23,489 nucleotides of DNA from Larix sibirica (GCA_004151065.3 NWUY0300011181.1:1-23489); one strand, 5' to 3'; shown: positions 1-10,743, counted from the first letter of the stretch. The notes: a model not told the origin generated them from the letters alone. Made by a program: numbers and translations.

Positions 1-98
1 TTGTATGAACTGAAGTGAATTGATAAATGATATAATTTGTTGGAAGTTTAAACAGAATTTGAACCTAGTGTTCGCTCACTGATTCACCCCCCCTCTCA
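1..98 (-). mobile_element. polypurine tract and truncated 3' LTR start
   Basis: Read on the minus strand, a purine run (TGAGAGGGGGGG, 98 down to 87) is followed directly by TGAATCAGTGAGCG. This is the arrangement expected where a polypurine tract primes plus-strand synthesis and the 3' LTR begins with TG at position 86. The LTR would then run off the left edge of the window. It lies downstream, in minus orientation, of the copia RNase H remnant at 990-1560, so it may be the 3' end of that element. I found no matching LTR start near 11 kb, so the pairing is not proven. The poly-G/TGAATCA junction style is common in plant LTR elements (general knowledge). Confidence 0.5.
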
Positions 99-104
99 GT
101 GAGC
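74..104. repeat. inverted repeat (hairpin) over the PPT/LTR junction
   Basis: The arms GCTCACTGA (74-82) and TCAGTGAGC (96-104) are perfect reverse complements of 9 bp, separated by a 13-base loop that contains the C7 run (87-93). The polypurine tract and the proposed LTR start thus sit within and beside the loop. Confidence 0.8.
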
Positions 105-985
105 CATTGTGCTCAACAATTTTGACATGTAGACAGCATAAATTACTGATAGTTAGTAGGCATAAATTGTTGAAAATTGTGCCATAAATTCCTAATATAT
201 GCCATGGTAGATTCCTTTCACAATGTGTGCATGTGGCACACCACCAATAATGTATACATTTACTCATTTATTTTTTATTTGGAAATGGGTTTTCAAGATG
301 TGTGCCATTGGTGTATTAGGATGCCCCCTTTATTTATGTAGTTTCCAAATGTAGATTATTGTGTGTGCTTTTGTGGGTTTGAGATTGTTGTAGAAGATTG
401 TAGGGAATTTGTGAGAAAGTATAAGCTTGAGAAGGTTGTTTCACGACCATGTGTATTTGTGTGTTATAATTCATTAATTAATGAGAGTTGAAACCATTTA
501 TTCCTAAAATTTTGTGCTAATTATGATATTTCTATTTAAAACTTCCATTGTGTTTATTATGAATATCTGAGTGATTGGAAATTGTTTGGATAACCCCAAA
601 TTATGCCACTAGGTACTCAAGTTAGCCTCTTGACTTTTACAACATATGAAAATGATCTACAACTTAATAACCTCCCACTTTTTGATTACTTAAAATTCAT
701 TGCTTATATCATATTTAGTCATTCAAAAATAAATCTATGAATTCCTATATTGTTCCTACACCACTAAAGTTTATACGAACACAAATATTTTTTAAGTGAA
801 TCAACAATAATCCCTTTAGACTTCATTTCAATGATAGAGAATTTATATATTAGATTATTTACCTTATAAAATGATATTATATAAGTCTATATTCTTCGAC
901 CTAGAATGACAACTAGGGTTCTTCCCTAATTCCATTGCATGTCATCTATCGTAATGTATCCCCATAGACCTTCCCATATTTATCA
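105..985. other. AT-rich stretch without recognisable gene
   Basis: No coding frame here has protein-like content. If the polypurine tract at 87-98 and the RNase H remnant at 990-1560 belong to one element, this would be its 3' untranslated region, longer than usual and probably decayed. Confidence 0.4.
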
Positions 986-989
986 TTAA

Positions 990-1560
990 GTATTTACACA
1001 TATGTTTAATTTGAAACACTTCATTTTCTTCCTTTGATTCCATGTACTCAACTTTGGTTCTTGACAATGCCATTATTTCTTATCTTTGATTGTTCCAATT
1101 GATAGCCACGTCACTCAAGTAAAAAGTATAATTAGTATTTGATCTTTGTTTGCAATGAAACCATCCCAATCTAAATTTCTATATCCAATTATAGTTGGTT
1201 GTTGGTCGTTCTTTCCATAACAAACATCAACTTCAGTTTCACCATTCAGATACCAAAAAATTCACTTTAGAACGATCCAATTTTGTCAACCAAGATTGGT
1301 TGTTAACTTGTCGATAACTCTCATTACTTGTGCATTATCATGTCTGGTAAACACCATTGAATATATCCAATTTTATTTACACTTTGATATAGAACATTTT
1401 TCGTATCTTTCTGCTCAATGTTAACACTCATCGTCATTGGGAACCTTAGGTTGAGCTCTATCAAGGTCCTAGCTAGTTTATAATCCAACATGTCAAAAAA
1501 ATTCAAAATTATATCAATGTACTTTCTTCAAATTGGGTAATTTTTGTCAATGGGGTCTAT
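990..1560 (-). pseudogene. Ty1-copia RT-end/RNase H fragment
   Basis: Minus-strand reading gives the region after the reverse transcriptase core of a copia polyprotein, in several frames. In order it shows YIDIILNFFDMLDYKLART (about 1460-1525, matching the usual 'YxxDiLxxFgMxdcKpxxTP' block); a degenerate LYQSVNKIGYI..PDMI (about 1325-1385, usual 'LYRSxVGSLxY..RPDI'); LK.IFWYLNGETEVDVCYGKN (about 1205-1260, usual 'vKRIFRYLKGT.d.GLcY'); GYRNLDWDGFIANK (about 1150-1190, usual 'GYsDaDWAGd.d.rkS'); and INWNNQR.EMALSRTKVEYM (about 1040-1100, usual 'isW.SkkQ..valSStEAEYm'). Several stops and at least one frameshift break it. Two of the expected RNase H acidic positions are still visible (D in the DW motif, E in VEYM). 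The RT catalytic YVDD block is not present. It is a dead remnant of about 570 bp. Confidence 0.8.
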
Positions 1561-2255
1561 CTTGGGTGGTTAAAATGAGGCTTGATTCTTGCTAGTTGTT
1601 ACATGCTTACCCCTCATGGGCTAATTTTCCTCTACAAGGATTTGTTTCAAGTGGATGGGGCCAAGTTTGATCTGTAGGTGAATTTGATAGATTAGATTCA
1701 CCATGGTTAAGATCACTTAGCCAATAAATAATTCCATAAGTCCACAAATGAAATTTCCACCTTTAATGATAACTAGAAGCATTTGAATAAAAAATTGGCA
1801 AAATTTTATTTCTCTTATTATATCTCTAGATCTCAATACCTTAGTAGTAATGCATCCCTCCTCATGTGTTTCCTTATTTAACGGGCATTTATCCTCGTGT
1901 TTTGTGCATTATTGCAATTGGCTCTTCATGTACATTCTCTTATGGCGGGCTCAAGGACCTAGTCTGAATGCTCCAACATCAAACCAAGCAGCTTGTAGAG
2001 TGCACTGACACTCATTCCTTCTACCACAAGCTTTCCTTCTTGATCACCAATGGGTATTTGTTGTATAAGTTCATATCAGGAGCTGTCTTTTTTATCAATT
2101 TGAAACACATAATACTTCAAAAATTTACCTAAGAGGTATTTATTGTAGAATTTCATACCAAAACCAATGTATGTTATGAGATTTCTTTTAATTTGGAATA
2201 TGGAATTGCAGTAAATTAGATTTACTTTATATCATGCTCCATCAAATATTGTGTA

Positions 2256-2346
2256 AAGTTTCTACATTTGATCCTTAAGGTAAGTTTCTACATTCATAAA
2301 TTTGATCCTCAAGGTTTCCACATCTATAGATCTGTTCCCTCTCTGC
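2256..2346. repeat. short imperfect direct repeats
   Basis: AAGTTTCTACATTTGATCC starts at 2256 and a longer form, with 'ataaa' added before TTTGATCC, starts at 2282. A third, weaker TTCCACATCTATAGATCTG follows at about 2316. They are diverged, with unequal unit lengths of 26-34 bp. Confidence 0.45.
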
Positions 2347-2369
2347 ATTTATAAAGTCTGAGTGGATGG

Positions 2370-2665
2370 TCATTTAAATCATAAAATTATTACAACTTGG
2401 TTTTAGTATTCAATGGATTATGAATGTGAAAAACAAAATTTCTTAAAAGCATTTGTGTTTAAAGGTTACTAAAGATATTTGGACTAAGTAAAGTTTTTTT
2501 TATATAATTTTTGGTTAATTATTTAAATTAGAAAATTATTACCTCTTAGGTCTTAATACTTCTATTAAATAAAAAATTATGAACTTGATAAAAAATATTT
2601 TTAAAAGTATATATGTTCAAAGGCTACCAAAGTGACTCGAAGGAAGTGAGATTCTAACTTTGGAG
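2370..2665. repeat. diverged ~150-bp tandem duplication
   Basis: The blocks starting at about 2370 and 2520 align along their length. CATTTAAATCATAAAATTATT pairs with TATTTAAATTAGAAAATTATT, then GGATTATGAATGTGAAAAAC with AAATTATGAACTTGATAAAA, and TTTAAAGGTTACTAAAG with TTCAAAGGCTACCAAAG. The period is about 149-150 bp. Similarity looks moderate by eye, so the duplication is old. Confidence 0.6.
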
Positions 2666-3061
2666 GCTATCATAATGAAATCCAACTACTACATATCTTT
2701 GGAAACCTCAATGTAAGGCAACTAGTAACAAAAAATGAAATAAAAATTCTTTCTTAGTTTTTATCCACACCAAAATAAACAAAAACAAAAAACAAATGCA
2801 ATGTTGGGATATTCAACTAACTTCCTTGGTTGTTTATCCATGTAAAAAAAAATCCAAAATCAGATGCAATATTGGGGAAGAGAATGTTTTAACTATAAAA
2901 AATATCCCTAGTTTGACTTTCAACATGACATATCTCAATAGATCCTCTACCAACAATGCAAGTACATAAATTATCTCTTATATACACTTTCCCTTCATCA
3001 ACCTTTGCACAAGACAAAACACTAATTGAATTATTAAATCATGACTTATTCACAAAATGTA

Positions 3062-3183
3062 TTTTAACCAATACCATGGAAGTGATCTATTTGTCTATTT
3101 GTTTTTTTATCAACACCATGAAAGTGATCTATTTGTTAATGTGTTTTAACTAATATCATGAAAGTGATCTATTTGTCGATGTG
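3062..3183. repeat. ~41-bp tandem repeat, 3 copies
   Basis: The core AGTGATCTATTTGT recurs at 3081, 3123 and 3163 (spacing 42 and 40), each time preceded by a form of TTTTAACCAATACCATG. Copies: 3062-3102, 3103-3143, 3144-3183. The short plus-strand frame across it (TMEVIYLSIC repeated as TMKVIYLLMC) is produced by the repeat and is not evidence of a gene. Confidence 0.85.
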
Positions 3184-3793
3184 TTGGGCTTGGATTTCCC
3201 TATTCTTAAGCTTTGTGAATTCCTTCATGTGGCATTGGCTTTTCATGTGACCCTTCTTGCCACCTTACTATCATGGAATGAAAGTTTGATAACAAAAAAT
3301 GGTTGAGGGAATTTGTTTTTCAAATCAAGTATGTGGATGACCTAAAATTTATAATAATGGACATGAATGTGAATGACCTAAAAAAAATAGAATGCTTGTA
3401 GAGTTACTAGACTTTAATGTATTCTAACATGAACTTGAAAAAGGATGAAGCATATCAGCCTATTAGTGCAACGTTGTGCAAAGGAGGAAGCACATAAGCT
3501 TGTTAATGCATCAATTAGTGGAAACTTGATTTATATAATCATAACTCAACAAAACAAAATATATTTTTTCGTTGTTGGAACATTGTTGTAGAACATCAAG
3601 TTATTTCAATGTTGTTAAAAGTATTTTATGATACATTAAAGAAGCTTAACCCTAGAATACCACAAAGTAGTGAAATAATGTTGGTTGTGTGCATTTATAT
3701 TAATTAAGAGTGAAATCATGAAAATATGTAATACTTTTAGAAGTGAGGTGAAGTGAGGGCACCACGATGAAAACACAAAAATTTAACCAAACT

Positions 3794-3957
3794 CTAGGGA
3801 AAGAGTTTTATTAACTTTCGAGTGAGAGTTTGTGAGTTACTAACCAATAAAAGTACAAAGAACTCTTGGCCAAGAGTTTATAAAACTTTTGGCCTAGAGT
3901 TTATAAAACTTTCAGCATGGAGCTTTCAAAACTCTTGGTCGTAATGTTTTCTCAAGA
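3794..3957. repeat. 23-bp tandem array with an 18-bp palindrome
   Basis: Clear units start at 3866, 3889, 3912 and 3935 (exact 23-bp spacing), with consensus near TTGGCCTAGAGTTTATAAAACT. More diverged units can be traced back to about 3794 (TAGGGAAAGAGTTTTATTAACT, then CGAGTGAGAGTTTGTGAGTT). Within the array, AACTCTTGGCCAAGAGTT (3861-3878) is a perfect 18-bp palindrome. Confidence 0.75.
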
Positions 3958-6079
3958 GGGGTTTTGGTCAACCAAAATAAAAAAACAATTATAGCAGTTT
4001 TCATAAACATGTAACTTTAATAAGGGAAAACCCTTGCGTGTTTTGAAAATCATTTGTCAAACCTACTACAATTGGATTAAGTTTGAATCTAGTTTGTAAT
4101 GATAGAATGATTTTTTAATTCCATAAGAATTTTTATTTTCTCAATAATTTTACTCTAAACTTTATTGCTTAAGAACTTTATTGTTCTCAAAATCCTCTGA
4201 AATGAAAATCCAATAATATCAACATCACGAGATTATAAAAAAAAACAAAATCATGCTTGGATTGTTATCTTCAAAGGGGTATTTTTAGTTTTCTTGCTAA
4301 GGATCACATCAAAAAGGAAATTATTACCCATAAAAATGTGTAGATATGGCATTGCTCTTTTGTTTTACTATATTTTGATAAATAAATAAAAATAGTACTT
4401 AAATCCAAAAAATAAAAAATATACTCCAGGCACTAGAGAATCTATTTAGATTGTAAGCATATTCTTGTTATCCCGATTCTCTAAAAAACTAGACATCCAC
4501 ATATGTCCCTCATTATCATTCTCTAAACTTCTAAATATATGCACTTATAAACATCAAATTTATGTTACTATATGTCCACTAAATATGTACATATACATAT
4601 AATATGAGTATGGAGGTAAGACAATTATCCACAAATCTTGTTTTTACTTCAAAGTGAAATTATCAAATAAAATATGACTTTAGTAGGGTTGAAGAAATGA
4701 AATATTTTGTGGTTTTCTTTGTAGAAAACAAGCAAATGTGTTACCCATTTTCATGTTTTCATATTGACAAGAAATCAATATTTGGTTTTCATATTAGATC
4801 AATAGTGATAAATCAAAAGAAGAAACACAAAATTGATGGGTTGTCTTTAATTGATGTACAATATAGTGTGGTGAATGCAACATGTGAAAGTGTTGGCGAA
4901 GGAGGATTCTTGCATATAGTAGTCACATGGAAGATCTCAATAATATTTTCCTGTAATAACCCAAGGATCCATTTAGTTTGCAAATAATGTAGTTATTCAT
5001 TCAAGTAGGGATATTGAAGTTCACCTTTCTTAAATGAGGCAATCACAATGAAAATAAATCCAAATCTAGTCATAGTTTCGGAAAATGACAAATCAACATA
5101 TATCTTTATTAAACCTTTGTGAAAGATAAATTTGAAAAGTTGAAAGAAATTTTAGGTGTGGAAGCAAATGATTTTCCCTTAAGAGGGGAGTCTTGGGCAT
5201 TCTAAAATAAAATCTTTGTGCATTGAGGTAAATTTTGCAATAGCATGGATTCGATTAATGTATGTGTAGGTGCAAGATTGATGTAAATGTGATAAGAGTT
5301 TCTGAACATTTTAAATCAACATTGATGCATCGGTTAATAAGATATAGAAGATTTTTGGATGGTGGAAATGACATGATAGAGATTGCTAACGTGGCATAGT
5401 TTGATGACATGGATGTGATTATTAGCAAAGATTTGAATTGGTTAAATTTAATTATTGACTTGATCAACTTTAAATATTAGAGTTGAACACCAACCTTAAT
5501 TTGAGGTTAGTGAACTAATCAAAGAGTGAGATTATATTACTTGGCTAGAATTCTATAAATCTATGAGCATATGACCATAGGACTAAGTTTTATTGTGTGA
5601 CAATGGAGCTATAAGAATTCTTTAGTGGGATAGATTTGTACAAGAAATCTAACGAAACCATGACATTTGTACTCTAATGTATATTGGTGTACTAGTACAA
5701 CTTTATTGGAAACTCTAGTATGATGTTATTTTTTGCGTTGAAAAGTTCTACTATTCATGAATTTATAGCATAATGTTTCAAAAGTGTTAAATTTTTTAGG
5801 TGATTATATATTTAAATAATAACACAAAATTGTTAAACACAATGATGTCGTATATCTGATGTTTGTGAAATATTATTTCAATTGTATATATGTTGTTTGT
5901 AAAAGACCAATGTAATTATATTTCAAGGATAATTTGCAAACGATGCACATTGATTACAAAATACAACTCATTTCATGTTACCTAGGGTGTTTCAAAGTTA
6001 GTACTTTGCTCATGAAGTCCCTTGCTTTGACCTTAATTTTAGAAAGGAATTTTTCTTACAAATTAAAAAATAGAACTAA

Positions 6080-7740
6080 TCTTGATTAAAAAACATCCCT
6101 ACTTATGGTTACCTTGTTACTATTGATATCCATCAATCTATAAGCCTTCAACTAATCACTCTAACCAACAAACTTCATTTTTGCATTTGGAAATCAACAC
6201 ATATGTTATACAACAAAAAACTCTCAAGTGAACTACATATGATTTCATGTCAAACCAAGCTTTTTCTAATGTTATATCTCACATTGTTTTGGAAATTTTT
6301 TCAAGCAATTACAAAATAATATATATTACTTATGCCAAGTATTTGTTTGTGACCACTTTACCATGTTGCATGCATCTAGCAATTTCCACTCTTGGTATCA
6401 TTCTTATCTATACTACCCCATGTCATTGAGGTGTATATGGTGCAAAAAATTGTCTTTGTATCCCTTTGTGTAAAAGTCAACAAATTCATTGGAAGAAATT
6501 TCCTCTCCATTCTCTTATTAGAGGACCTTTATTTGTTTTCCTACTTCATTGTCAGTGGTTGCTTTAAAATATTTAAACAAAACAAAATCATTATATTTCT
6601 TCAAAATGTTCACCAACATCTTCCCACAGAAATCAACAACTAAATGCAAGTACCTTGCACTAGAAACCAAGGTTGACTTCATTGGTCCACAAATATCACA
6701 ATAAACAAGACCCAACATAGCCTTCGCACTTCAAATATTTCCTTTTTTAAATGTCTTTCTATGTTATTTTCTAGATAAACATGTTGCACGCGTCTTTTTC
6801 CCCCTTGTAAAATTGGCAACCCATATACCATATTGTACTTATTTTACAAAAGAAGATAATCAAAATTTATCTATACATACTGTTAATGCCACTAAGAATC
6901 GTTTCCACTAGTAATATTGGTCAATAAGGTAGGTGATTATGCCATGTCATCATCCACAAACATGTATTGTCCATGATCTTTCACTCCTCATGATTACTTT
7001 GTTGTTCCCTGTATCTTTTACAAATCATTTCTCACTACCAAACATCACATCCAAGTGCAAACTATATTTGGCTATCTTACTATCGAATGAAGATTGTAAC
7101 TTACACCTATGTTGTTAAGAACAATCTTTAAAAAGCATCTTACAAATAGGCATTTTGAGCTATACATTCCATCAACCTTTAACATAGTGTTGTTTACCAT
7201 CACCAAATATTAATGTCTTCTACTTTATTGGTCCTCAACAAACTCCACAAACTAACTTCCCTTTTTAGTTGTGTTTTGATACTTTATAATCAACTAGAGA
7301 CTATTAAGAAGCAATAAATGCATAGTAATCCTCCTCTTCATGCTTTAGGACATTTGCTTACTTTTTGATAGATTGGTCTATGTAGTGCACAATATACCAT
7401 AAATGTTTTTTGCATTCTCTCTTTATGTCCTACCTTAGCAGAATAATAATGCCTCAAATTTTTGAAACTAGTCTCACATATAGTTGTGTTGTTTCCACTG
7501 TTCTTTTATCCTCCCTAACGATGTTAGTTGTTTCCTTCAAACTTGGCAAAAAAACACTTTCATATGCTTCTCCACGACTTCCAAATTGATTTTGTGCCTC
7601 CTTTAACAAATATATTAACAATTTATCTAGTGGAAACTCAATAGATTTAGATGTAAATGTTATGTGTCTCGATGAAATATTCAAAGGATTGTGGTATTAA
7701 TAACTACCATATCTACGAACAACAAGAAAACGATCATGAA
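6080..7740 (-). pseudogene. Ty1-copia body A: gag end, protease, integrase (broken)
   Basis: Minus-strand domains follow copia order. Gag C-terminus (about 7450-7740; SIEFPLDKLLIYLL, RGEAYESVFL). Zinc-knuckle remnant (about 7395-7440; YYSAKVGHKERM, where cysteines of CX2CX4HX4C are replaced). Protease flank (7175-7210; FGDGKQHYVKG). GAG-pre-integrase (about 6810-6905; INFDYLLL, MVYGLP). Integrase start (about 6670-6710; VYCDICGPM). Integrase core with ENGEEISSNEF (about 6485-6520), where the usual catalytic Asp of SDNGGE reads Glu. Integrase C-terminal part (HLRVFCCITY about 6195-6230; VTISRDV about 6095-6115). Many stops and frameshifts separate these pieces, and reverse transcriptase is absent. 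It abuts body B with no LTR between them. The different motif wording shows a different copia lineage from B. Confidence 0.85.
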
Positions 7741-7744
7741 TACC

Positions 7745-10260
7745 CTTCAACTTTGGGTATGAATTTATGTACATTCTCATTAAGATTCAACCTTCCATTC
7801 CTGTCAATTACATCACCAATTAAACCTCTTTTTTTGATGAAATGATTGGGTCTTCTTCATGAGGGGGAGATAGCGATGCGAAAGGAGATTCCAACAATTG
7901 ATCCAAGATAGGGACTCCCCGTTCAAGATGTGGAATCTCATTATCAAACTCATGATATGTCTTTATATAGGTAAATCTATAGAGGTGTTCAAGATTTAAC
8001 TCAATAGTCTTGTCATTTATAGTGGATTCAAGAAAAATAACATCTCTGGAAAAAATGAATTTTTTATTTACCTCATTGTAAATACAATATGTTGTGGTAG
8101 TATTTGAGTACCCCAAAGATGCACTTACGACTCCTTGCACCTACTTTATTTCTTTGCTCCTTAGTAATTATGGCATAACAAGTGGAACCAAAAACCCTGA
8201 GATGTCTCACCGAAGGAATGCGGCTAGGTCACATTTCATAAGTTGTCTTGTTTCCAAAAGCATAAGATGGACTTATGTTTTTAAAATACATTGCACACAA
8301 AAATGCATCACCACAAAACATCAACTTCACATTCTTGAAAAATAGCATGGAACATATCATATTCAAGAGTGCCATATTTATTCTTTTGCTACACCATTCA
8401 ACTAAGGATTGTATGGAATAGTGGTTTGATGCTTAATCTCATGTTTGTGAATATAGGTTTCAAATTCATTAGAAGTATATTCCCCTCCATCAATAGTATG
8501 AAGAGTGACAATATGAGATTGTGCTTCATTTTCAATCCATACATGAAAAAATTTAAATGTTTCAAAGGCTTGATATTTATGTTTCAACAAATAAACCGAA
8601 CACATCCTGGTGTAGTCATCAATAAAAGTCATGATATACATGTTTGGATATTTCTGTGGTGAGGATTGTTGTATGAGGTGTTTTTTGGTGCTTCAACAAT
8701 GGCCATATTTTGAGTTGATGTTTCAAATCCAAACCATGATTCATCTTCATGATATATTTATTACCAAAAGCAGATGCAATAGGAATGGGGCCACACAAAT
8801 CAAAGTGTATCAAATCTAGCTTTCTACATGCTCTTGAAGAGGAATCGGGAAAAGCTTGCTTGCTATGTTTACCAAGGATACATGCATTAATATTTCAAAT
8901 TCCTTGGTATGGTGGGCAAACCAAAAACACCATTTTTCTTCAACATACAAAGACTATCATAATAGATGTGCCCAAATCTAACATTCCACAAGAGACTAGA
9001 TGACAATGCACCTTCATCATGGCGAGAGAAGTATGCAAAATTATGTTCCTATGTAAATGTCCCTTTTAGCTTCAATAATCTCTCGTACCCCCATCCTGTC
9101 ATGGAAACCATGTTGTTGGAAGACCTCCTTATCTCAAGTTTTCCATCAAACATGTCAATAGAATGGCCTTGTTATCGAATGTGCACAAGAGACAAGAAGT
9201 TTCTCCAAAACTCAGGAAGAGACAGAATACTATGCAAAAGAAAATTTGGGAGTCCAAGCAATTTGAGCCCAATGGTGTCAATTTTTGAAGGTTTCAGACT
9301 GGATTTATCTGCAACTATACTATACCCTTTACATTGTCATTCAATTCTTTAAAGAAGTCTCTCCAAAAATTCATGTGGAAAGTAACAACTATGCATCTCT
9401 CGAAGAAGCAACTGAAGTATTGAATAAAGCTTTACCGTTTTCTTCTTTCTATTATTTATTTTCTTTGATCTTCTCCCATGGTATTTTATATGTCTTTGCC
9501 TCATGTCCATCATTGCTACAACAAACAGTGAAGATCAGATATCTCACCTTGATTATGCCTACCCCTCTGCCTATGAAATTCTTATTTCCATTTCCTCTCT
9601 TACTATCTTCTCCCCGAGAAGAATAATGTGATTGATTTTTCCCTTTTTGAGCAAGGCACATAGTCTCTCTAGTGGGTCAAACTGTCTTCTTCTCAAAATC
9701 TTTCTCACATTCTACAAGTTCCTCCACCAAAGAGTTAAAATTGAGGGACTTCAATTGGCCACTATCTTGAAATGATTCAAGATAGTGAGAATACGTGGGT
9801 AGAGAACCATGATGAAGGTCATGAGAGCAGTGTCTACCTTCACACCAACAATATCAATGTTGTGAATGGTGGCTTTAATTTCAAATGCTAAAGGCATGGG
9901 ATCATTATCCGTCAACTCTATATTGAAAAAATTCAACAACCATTGAATTAGCTCCATTTTGAATGCGAATCATACAAATATTTCAATTTATTCAAAGGAC
10001 CCCAAGAATCTTTGATAGATATGATGTGTCGACTCATCTCTTCACTTACAAAAGCAGTAATCAAGGAATATGTTTTCTTATCTTTATGCTTCCAAATTGC
10101 AAGCTCCTTGCCTTCCGTAGGTTTGGTAACTGCAATATCTCCATCCTCGTCACAAACGCCATCCCAAAACTTTATTGACCATTATGGACAATTTTCATTG
10201 CCACTGAGAACCACACTAACAATTGAGACAAGAGAATGAATTTCTATAAACAAAATTCTT
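7745..10260 (-). pseudogene. Ty1-copia body B: gag, protease, integrase (broken)
   Basis: This is the better preserved minus-strand copia polyprotein. Gag spans about 10250-9455 (W.SIKFWDG near 10160-10185; GQLKSLNFNSLVEEL near 9700-9760). The zinc knuckle at 9488-9530 reads TVCCSNDGHEAKTY and lacks the first and last Cys. Protease flank HMNFWRDFFKELND follows near 9330-9376, but the DSG active-site block before it is missing. Later protease sequence ends with DGKLEIRRSSNNMVSMTGW (about 9085-9150). GAG-pre-integrase is LLWNVRFGHIYYDSL (about 8950-8995). Integrase begins DLIHFDLCGP (about 8787-8815), is interrupted at 8629-8747, and continues MTFIDDYTRMC, TIDGGEYTSNEF (about 8455-8500), HLRVFGSTCYAI and SRDVIFLES (about 8025-8050). 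Frameshifts and stops are frequent. No RT follows; body A begins instead. Confidence 0.9.
8629..8756. mobile_element. 118-bp insertion inside the body B integrase
   Basis: In copia integrases 'GNKYIMTFIDD' is continuous. Here GNKYIM ends at 8748, and YIMTFIDD resumes only below 8639. The extra DNA is flanked by the direct repeat TCATGATATA (8629-8638 and 8747-8756), an exact 118-bp offset. The inserted ends look like an imperfect inverted repeat: CATGTTTGGATATTT from 8639, against TCCAAACCATG (8728-8738), whose complement is CATGGTTTGGA. A target-site duplication flanking a tiny inverted-repeat element is one explanation. Another is an aberrant local duplication. The length is not a multiple of three, so it also shifts the frame. 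Confidence 0.5.
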
Positions 10261-10730
10261 CACAAAATTGATTCATTTTCAAAACTGATGAAGCTAGGGG
10301 AAAGCTCATGCAACAATCAATTATTAAATGTCTAGCAAGGAAGAAAAAATGTCCAAAAAGTAGTTTAAATGCCTCGAGCATCAATAGAAACATGTAGGGA
10401 TCCATGAAAGCGCCTTAGGCATCAATAAAAACAGCCACCTACTACGAAAAACACCCAACAAGTGGAAATTCCCCCATCAATCAATAAAATGTTTTTCCAA
10501 CCAATTTCGAAACCCTTGAATAAGTGCAACAACTCTGGAAGGATATCCATTGATCTCTAGCAATGGGAATGCATTCCATGGCGGTGGTTTACTAGTTGTT
10601 GGAAGGGATGACGACCTTGTGAAGGAATTCACCCAACCAAATCAATGGAAGGGATGGCAAATAACCGTGGAATAGGATAGTAGCTATGGAGCAGGCCAAA
10701 CACAATCATAGAGTTATTTAAAAACACGAA
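10261..10730 (-). other. untranslated leader of the body B copia element
   Basis: This lies between the primer binding site and gag and carries no protein-like frame. It contains a short direct repeat with 41-bp offset: GCCTCGAGCATCAATAGAAA at 10371 and GCCTTAGGCATCAATAAAAA at 10412. Confidence 0.5.
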
Positions 10731-10743
10731 GCCTCTGGTACCA
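10731..10743 (-). other. degenerate primer binding site (initiator Met tRNA)
   Basis: The minus strand reads TGGTACCAGAGGC. Eleven of 13 bases agree with TGGTATCAGAGCC, the complement of the plant initiator tRNA-Met 3' end used by most copia elements. Its position, about 480 bp before the visible start of gag, and its orientation are right for body B. Confidence 0.65.

Larger units (their letters stand above)
1561..6080. other. 4.5 kb AT-rich interval, no gene recognised
   Basis: This lies between the copia integrase end (about 6080) and the copia RNase H piece (990-1560), where the reverse transcriptase would be expected. I saw no copia RT landmark (YGLKQAPR, YVDD) on the minus strand. The longest frame is 4697-4987 plus (96 codons), with no recognisable motif and ordinary AT-rich composition, so I do not call it a gene. 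The interval holds several tandem repeat arrays, listed separately. Confidence 0.5.

Noticed and set aside
3062-3957. CRISPR-like array from the evenly spaced repeats
   Set aside because: The 41-bp and 23-bp arrays are direct tandem units without unique spacers, and the genome is plant-like.
4697-4987. 96-codon plus-strand frame as a gene
   Set aside because: No motif, AT-driven composition and no splice or UTR context. Length alone is not enough.
8966-9352. 128-codon plus-strand open frame
   Set aside because: It is antisense to copia body B protease and GAG-pre-integrase, which give clear minus-strand motif matches. The same holds for the other plus frames between 7650 and 10240.
10731-10743. 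Reading this site as a tRNA gene fragment
   Set aside because: Only 13 bases match the tRNA 3' end complement, with no cloverleaf around it. The position next to gag makes a primer binding site the better explanation.
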